From Symbiodinium microadriaticum (lineage: Eukaryota; Sar; Dinophyceae; Suessiales; Symbiodiniaceae), in NCBI GenBank assembly GCA_001939145.1, contig LSRX01000319.1, positions 595,485 to 659,484 of the forward strand: a DNA stretch of 64,000 nucleotides, read 5' to 3'. Below, piece after piece: positions 10,864-21,489 of this stretch. Below the pieces are notes generated by a model. The model did not search any database. It was given only the letters and a program-made list of their open reading frames with translations, and was not told the DNA's origin. Numbering within the stretch: the first letter of the stretch is position 1; each line of letters begins with the position of its first letter. The position numbers were made by a program, and so were the translations under genes.

Positions 10864-11211
10864 GAAGGCTCAGGCTTGATTTTTGCAAACCGGTTTAGGG
10901 TTTAGGGCTTCGGGTTTGTGGTTTAGGGTTCAGCGTTTAGGGTTTAGGGTTCCTAAACCCTAAACCCTAAACCCGAGCTTTTAGAGGCCAGTTCCTAGGA
11001 CTCTAGAAGTCCTGAGGGCTATAGGCTCTAATAAGGTAAAGGCGACCCTACTTGCAGAGCCCTTTTGGTGCCCCTTAAACAGGGAACCCGGAGAACCCTC
11101 TTGTAGAAGCCTTTAGTACCCAGGGGTTGAAGGAGGCCTCGCTAAGCCTCTCCGAAACCACCGCCCTCTGCCACCCCCCCCAAATAAAAATACAGCCATA
11201 TTAAACCCTCA

Positions 11212-11340
11212 TAAAAGCCTTATTAAGGCCTTATCAAAGCCTTGTTAAGGCCTTATTAAAGCCTTGTTAAGGCTTTATTAAAGCCTTGTTAAGGCCTTAT
11301 TAAGGCCAGATTAGAAAGCCTTGTTAAGGCCTGATTAATT
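11212..11340. repeat. palindromic minisatellite (AAAGCCTTGTTAAGGCCTTATT)n
   Basis: About five copies of a ~22-bp unit built from AAGCCTT and AAGGCCTT palindromes. It could form alternating hairpins. Confidence 0.8.
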
Positions 11341-11822
11341 GATCACGAAGCGGGTCTCGACCCTTCAAAATCTCCTATACCCCACTGACCACTCTCCCCC
11401 CTCCTAAACCCTTGCTACACCATCCTGGCCCCCCAAACCCTTTCGACACATGCCCTACCCGGAAGCCTCTTAAACACCTACCCTCAACCCTCAGCATCAA
11501 AATAGCCCAAAAACCCTATATAAAAGGGTCTTTGGCCCAAAAAAGCCTTAAAACATGAGTCCTTTGGGGGTAAGGGCTACGAATACGTAGGTAGCATTGG
11601 TCGATTCGGGCGCAGGCTAGGAGGGGGGGGGGAAGCAACAAAACATCCAGCGCCACATTTATTTATAATACAATTTAATACTAAAAATGTAGGAACTACA
11701 AGGGGTTTAATATAATTTAATACCAAAATTGTGGGGACTATAAGGGGTTTAGTATAATTTAGTACTAAAAATGTAGGAACTATAAGGGGAGAGGGAGTAT
11801 GACCCCTTTTTGTATCCCTAAC

Positions 11823-11924
11823 CCCGCCGATCCGCCAACCAAGCGACATCCTCTGCAGCGCTTGCACGAGCTCGGTCTTGCCGAGGCCATGCAAATCCTC
11901 TGCTTTTTGTTTCCGCAAGTCATG
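11823..11924 (-). CDS. exon-like island ending at GTTAGGG
   Basis: Minus strand. Encodes LRKQKAEDLHGLGKTELVQA then LQRMSLGWRIGG, an amphipathic helical peptide, and ends GGCGG|GTTAGGG. The donor is again a telomere-like unit. The LxxLGKxELVxAL pattern is faintly like a SAP motif, but I would not claim it. Confidence 0.5.
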
Positions 11925-12210
11925 ACGTCTAAACCCCTAAACCCCTAGACCCCTAAATCCTGTAAGCCCTATAAACCCTAAACCCTATAACACTAAATCC
12001 CTTAAACCGTGAACCCTACAAACAATATGAGCCCTGAACCCTTAAACCCTATAAACCCGAATCCCCTAAAACCCTAAGCCCTTAACCGTGGGACCAGGAG
12101 AGTGATATGGCGGAACCCCACTTGCAAAACTAACACTAGCTGTCGCAGGTGCTCCTTCGGAATACCTCCTCAGTTTGCTGCTTCAAGCCCCAGTAACTTG
12201 GAAGCCTAGT

Positions 12211-12331
12211 TAACGGAAACTACAGGTGGGGAGTTTAGGGTATATAGGGCTTCTATAAGGCTTCTAGAAGGTATATAGACCTTCTAAAAGGCTCCTACAA
12301 CGGTAACTACCCACCTGAAAATGTCCTAGAC
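12211..12331. mobile_element. MITE family H copy 1
   Basis: Arms AACTACAGGTGGGGAGTTTA and GGTAACTACCCACCTGAAAA, internal GGCTTCTATAAGG repeats, right edge AATGTCCTAGAC. Six copies in the window. Confidence 0.85.
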
Positions 12332-12429
12332 CTAGAGACAGTAAAATACCCTAATGCCTTAATCCCTGAATCCTTATACAACCCCTAAGGGAAACGCTAT
12401 AGAACGCCTGTAGACCACTTAACAGGCTA

Positions 12430-12620
12430 CACGTTAAGGCCCCCTAAAACCCTAAAACCCTAAACCCTAAACCCTTAAAGGCCCTAAACCCTAAACCTAC
12501 AAACCCTAAACCCGACACCCCTAAAGCCCTAAACCCTAAACCTACAAGCCCTAAACCCTTAAAGCCCTAAACCTAAACCCTAAACCTATAACCTTTCAAA
12601 ACCCTATAAACCCCTAAACC
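12430..12620 (-). repeat. telomere-like tract, C-strand
   Basis: CCCTAAA with CCCTACAAA/CTTAAAGG variants, leading into the exon island at 12638. Confidence 0.75.
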
Positions 12621-12637
12621 CTAAAGCTTTCCAAAAC

Positions 12638-12718
12638 CCGATCGACAGAGTCCTCGAGGAGCTGGTTCCGCTGGAGGTCCTGGTGCCTGGGATCTTCAGA
12701 GGACGGCGCGGCTTTTGT
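12638..12718 (-). CDS. exon-like island, Gln/Glu-rich
   Basis: Minus strand. Acceptor ATCGCTAG|ACA, donor ATCGG|GTTTTG. Contains AAPSSEDPRHQDLQRNQLLE. Unknown protein; polar helical composition. Confidence 0.45.
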
Positions 12719-12864
12719 CTAGCGATCTTGTAGGGTTTAGGGCTTAGGGCTTTAAGGGTGTAGGGTTTAGGGGTTTAGGGCTTTCAGGGTCTTAGGGCTT
12801 TAGGGTTTTAGGGTTCAGGGGTTTAGGGATTTTTCTCGTGATCTTGGGCCATTTTAGGTAGGGT

Positions 12865-13035
12865 TTAGGGTCTGTCTGTATGCCAACGAATGAATCTTGA
12901 AGAGGTTGGGCTTCCGGCTTCCAAAACTCCCCTCCTGTATGCCACTGTCTGTACGAGCGCAGCATGATCATGAAATCTCGGCCCCTTCTCCCGCCGTTTT
13001 TTTTGTGGTCGCTTGGAAGGGCTGGGCTGCCAAGG
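12865..13035 (-). CDS. coding island with a basic cluster
   Basis: Minus strand. Open for over 50 codons from KRPQKKRREKGPRFHDHAAL through VQTVAYRRGVLEAG to a TAA inside a telomere-like unit at 12865-12867. The KKRR run could be a nuclear localisation signal. It may be a terminal exon whose stop codon is supplied by CCCTAA, or the exon may end earlier. Not recognised. Confidence 0.45.
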   Translation of the reverse strand, partial: PWQPSPSKRPQKKRREKGPRFHDHAALVQTVAYRRGVLEAGSPTSSRFIRWHTDRP

Positions 13036-13527
13036 CAGTATAATACAACTCTAATGGGGACTTGAAGAGGATACGATAACTCCTCATCTCCAGCCCCTGA
13101 AACTTTCAGCCCAAAACTCCCCCCAATTTTCCCTCAAGTAAGAGCCTTTCTGCCTCAAACCCGGTCACCCGAAGGGTTCACCGGCAACCTGATGATATAA
13201 AGGGACTCCACTCTGAAAGGATACTGGAAAATCCGGATCTTCAGGCCCTGAAGACAAGAGATTTTGATCGGTCAAGGTTTAGGGTTTCAAGGGTTTTAGG
13301 GTATTTAGGGTTTAGGGATTCAAAGGGCTTTAGGATTTGGGGTTTAGGGTTTCAAGGGTTTGAGCGTTTGGGATTTCGGGTTTGATCTACACTATGAAGA
13401 GATCTACACTCCTAGACCCCCCCCCCCAACTACCCTTTCTTGTCAATTGTAGCCCCTAGCTACCTCTTAATGAGACATATTAGAGCCCGTTAGAGGGTAC
13501 TTGGGGGGTCCTGGCTATCATCTTCAC

Positions 13528-13626
13528 CTTTCACATTCGCCTGCCCGAGATGGGTCCTCATACTTGTTCAGCTCATTACTGAATACTCCCAACGTTGCAG
13601 CATATGCTCTCCAAGTAGCATGTGGT
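13528..13626 (-). CDS. exon-like island with a TTTAG acceptor and GTGAAG donor
   Basis: Minus strand. It starts directly after GGGTTTAG, a telomere-like unit used as the 3' splice site. Encodes HATWRAYAATLGVFSNELNK then YEDPSRAGECE and ends GAAAG|GTGAAG. Strong codon structure. Unknown helical protein. Confidence 0.6.
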
Positions 13627-13816
13627 CTAAACCCTAAACCCCTAAACCCCCAAACCCTAAAATCCTAAAACTCTGAACACGCTCAAACGCTAAACACCTA
13701 AAGCCTAAAATCCCAAAACCCTAAACACCCAAACGCTGAAGCCCTAAACTCTAGGGAACCTTTGACCGACTTGTCCAGTATCATCGAGATTATAAAGCGT
13801 AACCTTTCAGGATACA

Positions 13817-13918
13817 TGGCTAGCTCTCCAAATTAGGGCCCCTTTTTAGGTCCCCAATATAGTACGGCACCCTTATAAAAAAGGGACCCTAAGGGACCTT
13901 AAGTTAGAGAACTACCCA
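13817..13918. mobile_element. MITE family C copy 1
   Basis: TAGCTCTCCAAATTAGGG to TTAGAGAACTACCCA with core AATATAGTACGGCACCCTTA. The family ends match TGGGTAGTTCTCTAAAT and its complement. Confidence 0.8.
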
Positions 13919-14511
13919 TATAGGAAACTGTGGTGCCCCAAAACAAGCTGAAGGTTGCCTACTCTGCTAATCATGTAGGAACCTGAGATTAAGGAAATCC
14001 TGGCCCTATTACCCCCAATCTCCACCTCCCACAAGTGCCCAGCATATCCCGAAACACGACGCCCAACTCCGCACACCCGACCCCAAGGACCGCAAGTCCC
14101 GAAAGCCCCTAGAACCGCGGAACCTTAAACCCCACACAACCCCACCCCTAAACCTAAACTGTTCAGGGTTTAGTTTAGGGTTTGGTTTAGGGTTCAGGGT
14201 TGAATTGAGGTTCGGGTTAAGGTTGAGGCTGGGGTTGAGGTTAGGGTTTAGTTGAGGGTTGAGCTTAGGGCTGAGTTTAGAGTTTAGTGTTGAGTTTAGA
14301 GTTTAGGGTTGAATTTCGAGTTGAGGGTTGGGTTTCGCGTCGAGGGTTGGGTTTAGCGTCCTGTTTAGGGTTTGTTTTAGGGCTTGGTTTAGGTATTGGC
14401 TTAGGTTTCGGGGTGCACAAGTAGATGGCATATCCCGGTCAAGGGTGCGGGTTTCGGATTTATACAAGTTGAAACTCCCTCACTTCCTGGGGCAGGCTTA
14501 GGGTTTAGGAT

Positions 14512-15344
14512 CTAAGTTGAGTACCTACCACATGTGTGCGAGAGCTCCTGCTCGAAGCCGGCTGGGTCCTTGCCATTCATCTGTGCCATGTCCTCCGCAG
14601 TCACGTATCCGCACGCGATCCCAGCTCCTTGGAAAAACGACGCTGGGAGCTGTCTCCAGACCTGCACGGACAGTATGTGTGCCTGTTCCATGTCTGTGCA
14701 GTCTATGCTTCGGCGAGGGGCTCCTGATGTCGACAGTGGCAGACCATGGTACTTCGGCCGGTTCCAAAAGTCGGTTCCGAAGCCAATGTTCCTGTCCATT
14801 GCTACTTTGACTCGTGCCTTGTAAACGCCGAATAACTTGTCGCAGGGTTGGCCTTTGGAGCTCCAGCCGCCAGGTTGTGTCTCAGGCAGGTGAATGTTGT
14901 TCAGCTCTGCCCATCGTGTGCGACGTTCATTGACCCCACTCTTCCAGTGAAGCCATCGCAGATGAGCATTCCATGGTCAGCAAGCTGCAGATTGTGCTCG
15001 TGACGCTGCAGCTTAAAGGCAGGTGACCGCAGGTGCACACAGGTTCTCGTACATCTCAACGACCGTCTCGGCGGTCATGAAATGAGAGTCGGTCGGTCTC
15101 TGGATCCAGTAGGCTACGCCCTGCATGTTTTTATTCCACTTGGCTATCTTGATCACAGGCAGTGCCCCCTGAGGGACCGATACCGCTACTTTTTGCCCAG
15201 GTGGAGGCACAGACGGTAAAGCACTTCCGGGCCGGTCACAAGTGGCAGGCATACGTCGAAGACACCCTTTACTGGTTCGTAGTTTTAAAGTCTTCAACGA
15301 GACTCATGTTTGGAATGCCTACTAAGCAATCGTGCAAGGGCTGA
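14512..15344 (-). pseudogene. DDE (pogo/DDE_1-like) transposase relic
   Basis: Minus strand, read in three blocks joined by two frameshifts (near 15010 and 14935). Block 1 (15344-15013) contains KIAKWNKNMQGVAYWIQRP and MTAETVVEMYENL, like the region before the second acidic residue. Block 2 carries HNLQLADHGMLICDGFTG, where the Asp of ICD matches the second catalytic position. Block 3 contains LPETQPGGWSSKGQPCDKLF, resembling the QPLD-type third site of pogo/Tc1 transposases, then a C-terminal FFQGAGIACGYVTAEDMAQ and a stop at 14512. The first catalytic Asp was not found. The element ends and target duplication are not identifiable. Clearly inactive. Confidence 0.7.
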
Positions 15345-15569
15345 GGTTAGGGTTTAGTTTAGGGTTGAGTTTTGGGTTGAGTTTAGAGTTTAGGGTTTAG
15401 GATTTATACCAAGAACCCTAATATATAAGGACCCAGGGTTTCTTGATCAGATTCCCTAAACCCTAAACCCCAAAACCCTAAACCCCTAACCCCTAAACCC
15501 CTAAACCTCTAAAGCCCTAAACCCTAAACCCCTAAACCCTAAACCACGTAAAGCTTCCACGCCCTAAAC

Positions 15570-15653
15570 CCTCCAGAGCGCCTCCGCCTGTCTTCTCGGA
15601 TGCGCTGCCGCGTCTCCGCCGACCGTTGCTCAAAGGCCTCCAAAGAGAGCGAA
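15570..15653 (-). CDS. exon-like island, Arg/Glu-rich helix
   Basis: Minus strand. Acceptor TGACCTCAG|TTC. Encodes SLSLEAFEQRSAETRQRIRE then DRRRRSG and ends GGAGG|GTTTAGGG. Telomere-like CCCTAAA lies at the low side and TTTAGGG at the high side. Likely coiled coil; unknown protein. Confidence 0.55.
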
Positions 15654-15659
15654 CTGAGG

Positions 15660-15890
15660 TCAGTTAGGGTTTAGGGGTTTAGGGTTTAGGGGTGTGGGGT
15701 TTAGGGGTTTAGGGTTTTGGGGTTTAGGGGTGTGGAGGTTTGGGGGCTTAGGGTTTAGGGGTGTAGGGGTTTAGGGGTTTTAGGGCTTTGGGGGTTTAGG
15801 GTTTAGGAGGGGTTTAGGGTTTAGGGGTGTCGGGGTTTAGGGTTTAGGGGTTTTAGGGGTTTCGGGTGTAGGGGTGTAGGGGTTTAGCAC
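15660..15890 (+). repeat. telomere-like tract
   Basis: TTTAGGG/GTGTAGGGG variants, G-strand on +, starting at the preceding exon island. Confidence 0.85.
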
Positions 15891-15961
15891 TAACTGTCCA
15901 AGCTCAATAGCTGGGCACATGGGTTTAGGATAGCAAGGTAGGACTAGTGTAGGGTAGTACG

Positions 15962-16190
15962 GTTGATGATATAAATCCTGCACTACCCATAATAAGGAAT
16001 ATACCAAAATTCCCACAGTTTAGGGTCCTTTGAGGACCTTAAGGCTTAAGGTAATCTGGACTTTGAAGTAACCAGGGAGAAAAAAGTATAGACTTTAATC
16101 TTATAATGGTTCCTTTAAGGAACAGGTCCAAAAAAAAGTATTCAAGTATGGTACTCCAGAACCCAGTAATGCAGGATTTATATCATCAAC
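15962..16190. mobile_element. MITE family B copy 2, split by element D
   Basis: GTTGATGATATAAATCCTGC to GCAGGATTTATATCATCAAC, with a 111-bp D element inside. Confidence 0.9.
16056..16166. mobile_element. element D copy 1 nested in family B
   Basis: Starts CTGGACTTTGAAGTA and ends GGTACTCCAGAACCCAG. Flanked by a 4-bp direct repeat TAAT (16052-16055 and 16167-16170); removing D plus one TAAT restores the B sequence GGTAATGCAGG. Confidence 0.9.
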
Positions 16191-16391
16191 AGTAGTATTC
16201 TGGGGTATATGAATAGGCGGGACTGGGATCCCGAGGCTCCTCGCAGGGGCACAGTTAGTTAGGGTTTAGGGTTTAGGGTCACAGGGTTCCTCAAGAGCTC
16301 TTTACTGGATCCATGGGGCTCAAATTGTCAAAAAAAGAAAGGCGCCTTCGTCAATAAAACAGGGCTAAAAGGATATTCTTCAGGGATTAAG

Positions 16392-16456
16392 ATGTGGATC
16401 GTCTTACTCTTAAGTGCTGTCGTCCTCAACATTCAATATTCTTGCGGCTGCTGCAG
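16392..16456 (+). CDS. possible first exon with a signal-like start
   Basis: ATG opens MWIVLLLSAVVLNIQYSCGC, a hydrophobic leader-like stretch, followed by GCAG|GTTACC as a possible donor. Too short to be sure. Confidence 0.3.
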
Positions 16457-17154
16457 GTTACCTCTACCTACCAGAAGCTAAATTGGGGTGGGCCCCTATG
16501 GATTGGGTAGAAGGGCTGGCGTTTAGGATTTCCCGGCTCTCCCTCCCCCTCAAACAAAGGATTTAGGGTTTAGGGTTTAGGGTATAATGCCTCCCTTGAC
16601 CCTCAGTACTGTACCAAACCTACCCTCCCGAAGCCCAACCACAAGCAGATGCAGAGCAATTAAGAACAATAATTCGCATGAAAACGTTGACACGTCCCAA
16701 GCCAGCCTTGAAGCTCAATAGCCCCTAGTATAAACCAAACCTTCCTGAACAGCAAGCCCAACAGCCCAAGACCAACAGGCAACAGCCCTGAACTCATCCA
16801 AAACCCCCCTAAAACACCACAAAAGAAGAAGAGATCCCAACAAGGTATCTTGTGGATACCTTGTTTATGTAGCAAACCCAATTTTATGTAGCAAACCCAA
16901 TAATTCCAAACCTCCAGACTGCAGAGCCACAAGCCCCAAGCCCAGATGTAACATCATCGTCATGAGCCCCCCCTGGTTTAGGGTTTTATCGTTCCCTAAA
17001 AGCCCTAAATGACAAAGCCAACGCGAAGACGCTTACCTGCTTACACTTCAAGCCTCCATTCCCCAAAAAGCCCTATGACAAATATCTTCGCGAAGCCTCA
17101 TCCCAAACACCCCTGAACCCCCCAAGAAGTATATCTCCTATAAATGGGTAGTTC

Positions 17155-17229
17155 TCTAAATTAGGGTCCTTTTTTAGGTCCCCAATATACCACAGCACCC
17201 TTATAAGAATTACCCAAAAGACCCTAAGA
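17155..17229. mobile_element. MITE family C copy 2 (right arm lost)
   Basis: TGGGTAGTTCTCTAAATTAG and the AATATACCACAGCACCCTTA core are present; the right arm is missing. Confidence 0.7.
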
Positions 17230-17236
17230 CGAGTAC

Positions 17237-17307
17237 GTATGTGGCTTCTGTGCCTCGGGTGCTGGTCCTAGCCGTCTCTCCAGCTCAGACACTCGGTTCC
17301 TCGCCGG
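17237..17307 (-). CDS. exon-like island, Leu/Arg-rich
   Basis: Minus strand. Acceptor ATACTTCAAG|CCG, donor CATAC|GTACTC. Contains ARNRVSELERRLGPAPEAQK, a short amphipathic helix. Unknown protein. Confidence 0.5.
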
Positions 17308-17659
17308 CTTGAAGTATAAGGGCTTTAAAGGCTTTAGATGGCTTTTATGGGGTTTTAGTAACAATCATAGTATGAAGTAAGGGCTTTAAAGGCTTTAGAG
17401 GGCTTTTATGGGGGTTTTAGTAGCAGTGTTGGGGTACCCTAAACCCTAAACCCCGTTTTAGGGGTTCCTTGAGACGGTTTTCAGAGGGTGCTTGAACTAG
17501 GACTCCCAGGAAAGACGGGCACTCAAAGTAGTTCATAAGTAGGGTTTAGGGTTCAGGGTCATACGCACCCTTAGTGACAATCTTAGAACTCTAGCCCTCA
17601 CCAACCTGCTATTCCTCTTATTCTTCCAGGAACTTCTAGGCTCTGTGGCTTAGGTGCAG

Positions 17660-17811
17660 GAAAAGGGCAGTCACTACAGTTTGACGAACGAAGGCTATCC
17701 ACAGCAACCCAGGGAATTAATTACCTTGAAGAGGAGGAGGGAAACATAGTTCTTCTAGCCCGCTTCGATTTAACGCCGCATGCAAAGGCGTGCAATCTCT
17801 GCACTCCGTCG
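17660..17811 (+). CDS. exon with consensus splice sites
   Basis: Acceptor GGTGCAG|G, donor TCG|GTATGT. Fifty codons are open, including KGQSLQFDERRLSTATQGIN and LARFDLTPHAKACNLCTP. Among the clearest single exons here. The FDERRLxxAT...VLLARFxL layout recalls a region upstream of the RT in some copia-type polyproteins, but I cannot confirm that from memory. Confidence 0.65.
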
Positions 17812-17869
17812 GTATGTTTGTGGACCATTCCTAATTCATACAAACTCATGACTGAGAATGCAAGTGTAG

Positions 17870-17985
17870 GGCTTGCTATGGCTTTTGGATCAAAGTGTCA
17901 GGACAGCCCTACCAAAATGACTTCCTGGTGAGATTGCCGAAGTACTGGATCTACTATCAGAAACTGAACAACGAACGAAGACCTT
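17870..17985 (+). CDS. exon following 17660-17811
   Basis: Acceptor AAGTGTAG|G. Encodes CYGFWIKVSGQPYQNDFLVR then LPKYWIYYQKLNNERRP and a stop, or splices earlier at CTG|GTGAGA. The phase joins cleanly to the previous exon only if that exon ends at CC|GTCGGT instead of TCG|GTATGT. Unknown function. Confidence 0.55.
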
Positions 17986-18738
17986 AACGCACCAAAACAC
18001 TAAAGCCCCAAAAACTTCCCCTAAATCCCTAAACTCCTATAATCCACTGTATGCATTTTGAAACCTGTTTCCTCCTGCTGGCATCATCCGACGAGGAACC
18101 AGCTAAGATTCAAGGCACGCAACGCCGTCAAGGCCGCCTGCCATGTCAAATCCGACAGCCAGCACAATACCATCCAAACAGGGAGATTGACGACAACGTA
18201 CCGCACTCCGCACCGGGGCACCCTTTTTTTGCATCTTCTCCATCCGGCCCGAAACCCCAAACCCCTAAACCCTAAACCCCTAAACCCTAAACCGCAGCCC
18301 TAAACCCTCAAGGCGATCATCAGGGTGCGGTTTCGTCGCCTTTAATTAATAAACGTGCTCGGCTTCGGAATCAACCGCTGTAGGGTCGGGCTCACACTTC
18401 ACCCTACACCCCTAAACCCTGAACTGTACGTACAACCACTCCAAACCCTAAATCCCTAACCCTAAATCCCTAAATCCCTAAATCCCTGAACCCTAGAACC
18501 CCTAAACTCCTAAACCCTAAACCCCTATAAACCCTAAGCCCGTTAAGCCCTATACCATCAGGAAGCTTAAATCCCTGAACTCGTACATCCCGAAAGTCCC
18601 GAAGCCCTAAGGCCAAAACCCCCTGAAGCCCAAAAAATTCCCAACCCAAAACCCCCAAACCCCTTATGCAACATCCTAAACTCCGAACCCCTAGAGCCCC
18701 GAACCCCTAGAACCCTGAAACCCCTAAAGCATCCTACT

Positions 18739-18945
18739 TGGAGGCCCAGGGGACCTAGTAAGTCGGGTATAAGTAGGGTTATAATTAGGGCAACTCCAGT
18801 TATTGTACTTATAACTCTACTTATAACTTAGAACTCCAGTTATTGTACTTATAACTCTACTTATAACTTATAACCCAGTTATTGTACTTATAACTCTACT
18901 TATAACTTATAACCCAGTTACTAAGTCCCCTGGGCCTCCAAGTAA
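18739..18945. mobile_element. MITE family P with internal tandem repeats
   Basis: Terminal arms GGAGGCCCAGGGGACCTAGT and ACTAAGTCCCCTGGGCCTCC. Between them lie about 3.5 copies of a ~40-bp unit containing AGTTATTGTACTTATAACTC. Confidence 0.8.
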
Positions 18946-19084
18946 CCCCAAACCTCCCGAGCTGACACTTCCCAACCCCTCCTAAAACCCTAAAACCCTA
19001 AAAACATCCTAAGACCCTAAAAACATCCTAAGACCCTAAAACCGATCCGTCGACAGTGAAGCCTGACTATATTCGGTTTAGGGT

Positions 19085-19190
19085 TTGATAGGGTTTATTA
19101 TAGGGTTTATTATAGCGTTTATTACAGGGTTTATTATAGGGTTTATACGGTTGATTATAGGGTTTATAGGGTTTATAGGATTTATAGGGC
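19085..19190 (+). repeat. minisatellite GGGTTTATTATA
   Basis: About 9 imperfect 12-15 bp units. It resembles the GGGTTTATAGGGTTGATA array at 23088. Confidence 0.8.
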
Positions 19191-19592
19191 TTAAGGGTGT
19201 ATATGGTTTAGGTCCCTTAGCAGGAACCCTCAAAGGACGCTCCAAAACAGCGCTGGGTCCTCAAGGCCTGCCCTACAACCCTAAACCCTAAACTGTAAAC
19301 CCTAAAGCCCTAAAACCCTAAACCCTAAAACCCTAAAACCCTAAACCGTATAAACCCTAAAGCCCTAAAACCCTAAACCCTAAAACCCCCAACAGCCCTA
19401 AACCCTAAAACCCTAAACCCTAAAGCCCTAAAGCCCTCAACCCAATAAAGGGACACAACCAATGACACCACGAAGGTCCCTTGAGCTCGACGGCGACATG
19501 CCCTAAGGCAAAAGCCCTAAGGGGTTTTAGGGGTTTTAGGGGTTTAGGTTTAGGGTTTTAGGGTTTAGGGTATGGCCCCAAAAGCCGTCAAC

Positions 19593-19669
19593 CGAGCCCT
19601 CCTCAGGGTCTGCACCAAGTGGTGGCTCGGGCGGCTGGCGAGCTCGAAGTCTCGCTGCTCCAAGGCATC
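19593..19669 (-). CDS. exon-like island, helical
   Basis: Minus strand. Acceptor TTGCGGCAG|GAT, donor GCTCG|GTTGAC. Encodes DALEQRDFELASRPSHHLVQ then TLRRAR. Flanked on both sides by telomere-like repeats. Unknown protein. Confidence 0.5.
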
Positions 19670-19942
19670 CTGCCGCAAACAGGGCTTAGGGTTTAGGGTT
19701 TAGGGCTTAGGGTTTAGGGTTCCGGTTTAAGGCTTAGGGCTTAGGGTTCAGGGTTTAGGGTTCAGGGTTTAGGTTTCATGGTTTAGGGTTTAAAGGGTTC
19801 GTAGTCATAAGGGTTTAGGGAGCTCTTTTTGTTGGGGTTCCGGGTTCCGCTGTGTGGCCTTCCCGTAACAAGGCTTCGGCGAGGGCTTAGGGTTTGGTGC
19901 TTAGGGCTTAGCGGTTGGTGCTTAGGGCTTTCCTGGACCGTA

Positions 19943-20085
19943 AACAACCTACCTTGTTCTAGAGTTCCTTATTCTGATTTCGTTAGATAATTCCTTAAAA
20001 GAACCTACCTTTTTAGGGTTCCTTCTTATGGTTTTCTTTATATAAACTCCTTAAGAAAGTAGGTTATTTGGGGTTAAGGTAGGGT
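19943..20085. mobile_element. MITE family M, tandem pair
   Basis: AACCTACCTTGTTCTAG and AACCTACCTTTTTAGGG left arms with one right arm AAGAAAGTAGGTTATT, as if one copy inserted into or duplicated beside another. Confidence 0.6.
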
Positions 20086-20286
20086 CTGTTCGGGTTTGGG
20101 GTTCCTTTGAAGGTCCCAGCGCCGATCTTGTCGATCCGGCCCTGAGTTCCAAAGCACGGGCATCAGGGCCGAACGGAGGGGGCATCCACTGTCTGAGCTG
20201 TTTAATTAGTTTAAGATTTGGAGTTCAGGGTTTAGGGGTTTAGGGGGTTTAGGGCTTAATTATTATGGTTTAAGGGTGTAGGGGGC

Positions 20287-20589
20287 TTAGGGTTTAGGGT
20301 TTCTCTCCACACGTGTGTGGCCTTGCGGAGCTGCGGCAGAATTCCCATCAAGTGGGCCGATCGAAGAAAAAACCATAGCAATAGCTGCGATAGCCTCGTT
20401 TTGTTGCTTTCGACGGAAGTGCTTGAGCCTTCTGCTCAGAAGCTTCTGTCTGGGGCTGGGGGTCCCCGCACCCCCTCTGTGAAGTTGGATCGGGCCCAGA
20501 TCCATTTCCAGCATCTGTAGCCCCCCCGCGCGGAGCAGTACCGGCACTGGGCTGTCAATCGCGGACTGACGAATTCCTATCACGGCCAC
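20287..20589 (-). CDS. coding-like tract, unknown
   Basis: Minus strand, about 100 open codons. Contains LSRRLKHFRRKQQNEAIAAI, a basic helical stretch. Telomere-like repeats flank it. The opposite strand is also open for 67 codons, so the strand is not certain. Confidence 0.35.
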   Translation of the reverse strand: MAVIGIRQSAIDSPVPVLLRAGGLQMLEMDLGPIQLHRGGAGTPSPRQKLLSRRLKHFRRKQQNEAIAAIAMVFSSIGPLDGNSAAAPQGHTRVERNPKP

Positions 20590-21433
20590 AGCTCAACCAG
20601 TTAGAGGGGTTCGGTGCTTTCCGTGAATAAGCCTCAGAACCCAGCGGCCGATCTCCAAACCCTCAACCCTAAACTAAACCCTAAACCCTAAACCGCAACC
20701 CTAAACCCTGAACCGACCATACCCCTCGACACGAAAGGCCTGAACCCCCCTACTCCGGCGGTGCTTCTCTGGACCAAGAAATAGAAAAAAAATCCCGATG
20801 CTATTGCACCGTCCTTTGGTGATCGTTTAGGGTTTAGGGTTTAGGGTTTGCCTAGACCGCCAAAAGTAGGCAAAATAATGGCCCAAAACCCATAAATGGC
20901 TGTTATTCTACACACTCTTGGGGTCCAGGTAGGGTTTAGGTGATCGCATTTTGCATGGAGCACGGGGCGATGAGATCTTCTTGAGACTATGCTTCGCCAA
21001 GCACAAGGAGATGCAAGGATCCATGATCTGAAGCTCTTACCGGGGGCCTATGCGGCTTTAGGGTTTAGGGGTTTAGGGGTTTAGGGTTTAGGGTTTAGGG
21101 CTTTAGGATCTAGCCCAGGGTTCCTTTTAAAGGGGGTTCGTAGCCTCTGCGGTTCAGGAGCCCTAAGTTACTAAACCCTGAAGGCTAAAACCCCAACCCT
21201 GGGCCCTACCTAAACCGCACACAAGTAAGGAATAATGGCCCAAGAGCTAAAAAAACGCAGTTTTGGGGTCCAGGTAAGCCCTAAGCCCGAAACCCTGAAC
21301 CCTACACCCCACACCCGGATAAAGCCTAAACCCCTAAACTCCTATAAACCCTCATCAACTTTACAAAGCCTAAACCACCTAAACCCTAAGTCCTCAAAAA
21401 GCTCTGCACTGACCTAAACCCGAAACCCTAAAC

Positions 21434-21489
21434 CCGCCTTCATCTGTGCCACCTGCTCCAGGAGTAGATGTCGCTCTGCCTGCGGCAAG
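21434..21489 (-). CDS. exon-like island ending at GTTTAGGG
   Basis: Minus strand. Acceptor GACCTGTAAG|C. Encodes LPQAERHLLLEQVAQMKA and ends GGCGG|GTTTAGGG. Fifty-six nt, Leu/Gln-rich helix. Confidence 0.55.

Noticed and set aside
16660-16932. 90-codon minus frame rich in Trp, Gly and Leu
   Set aside because: Composition reflects degenerate CCAAAC/CCCAAC repeats; no splice or codon support.
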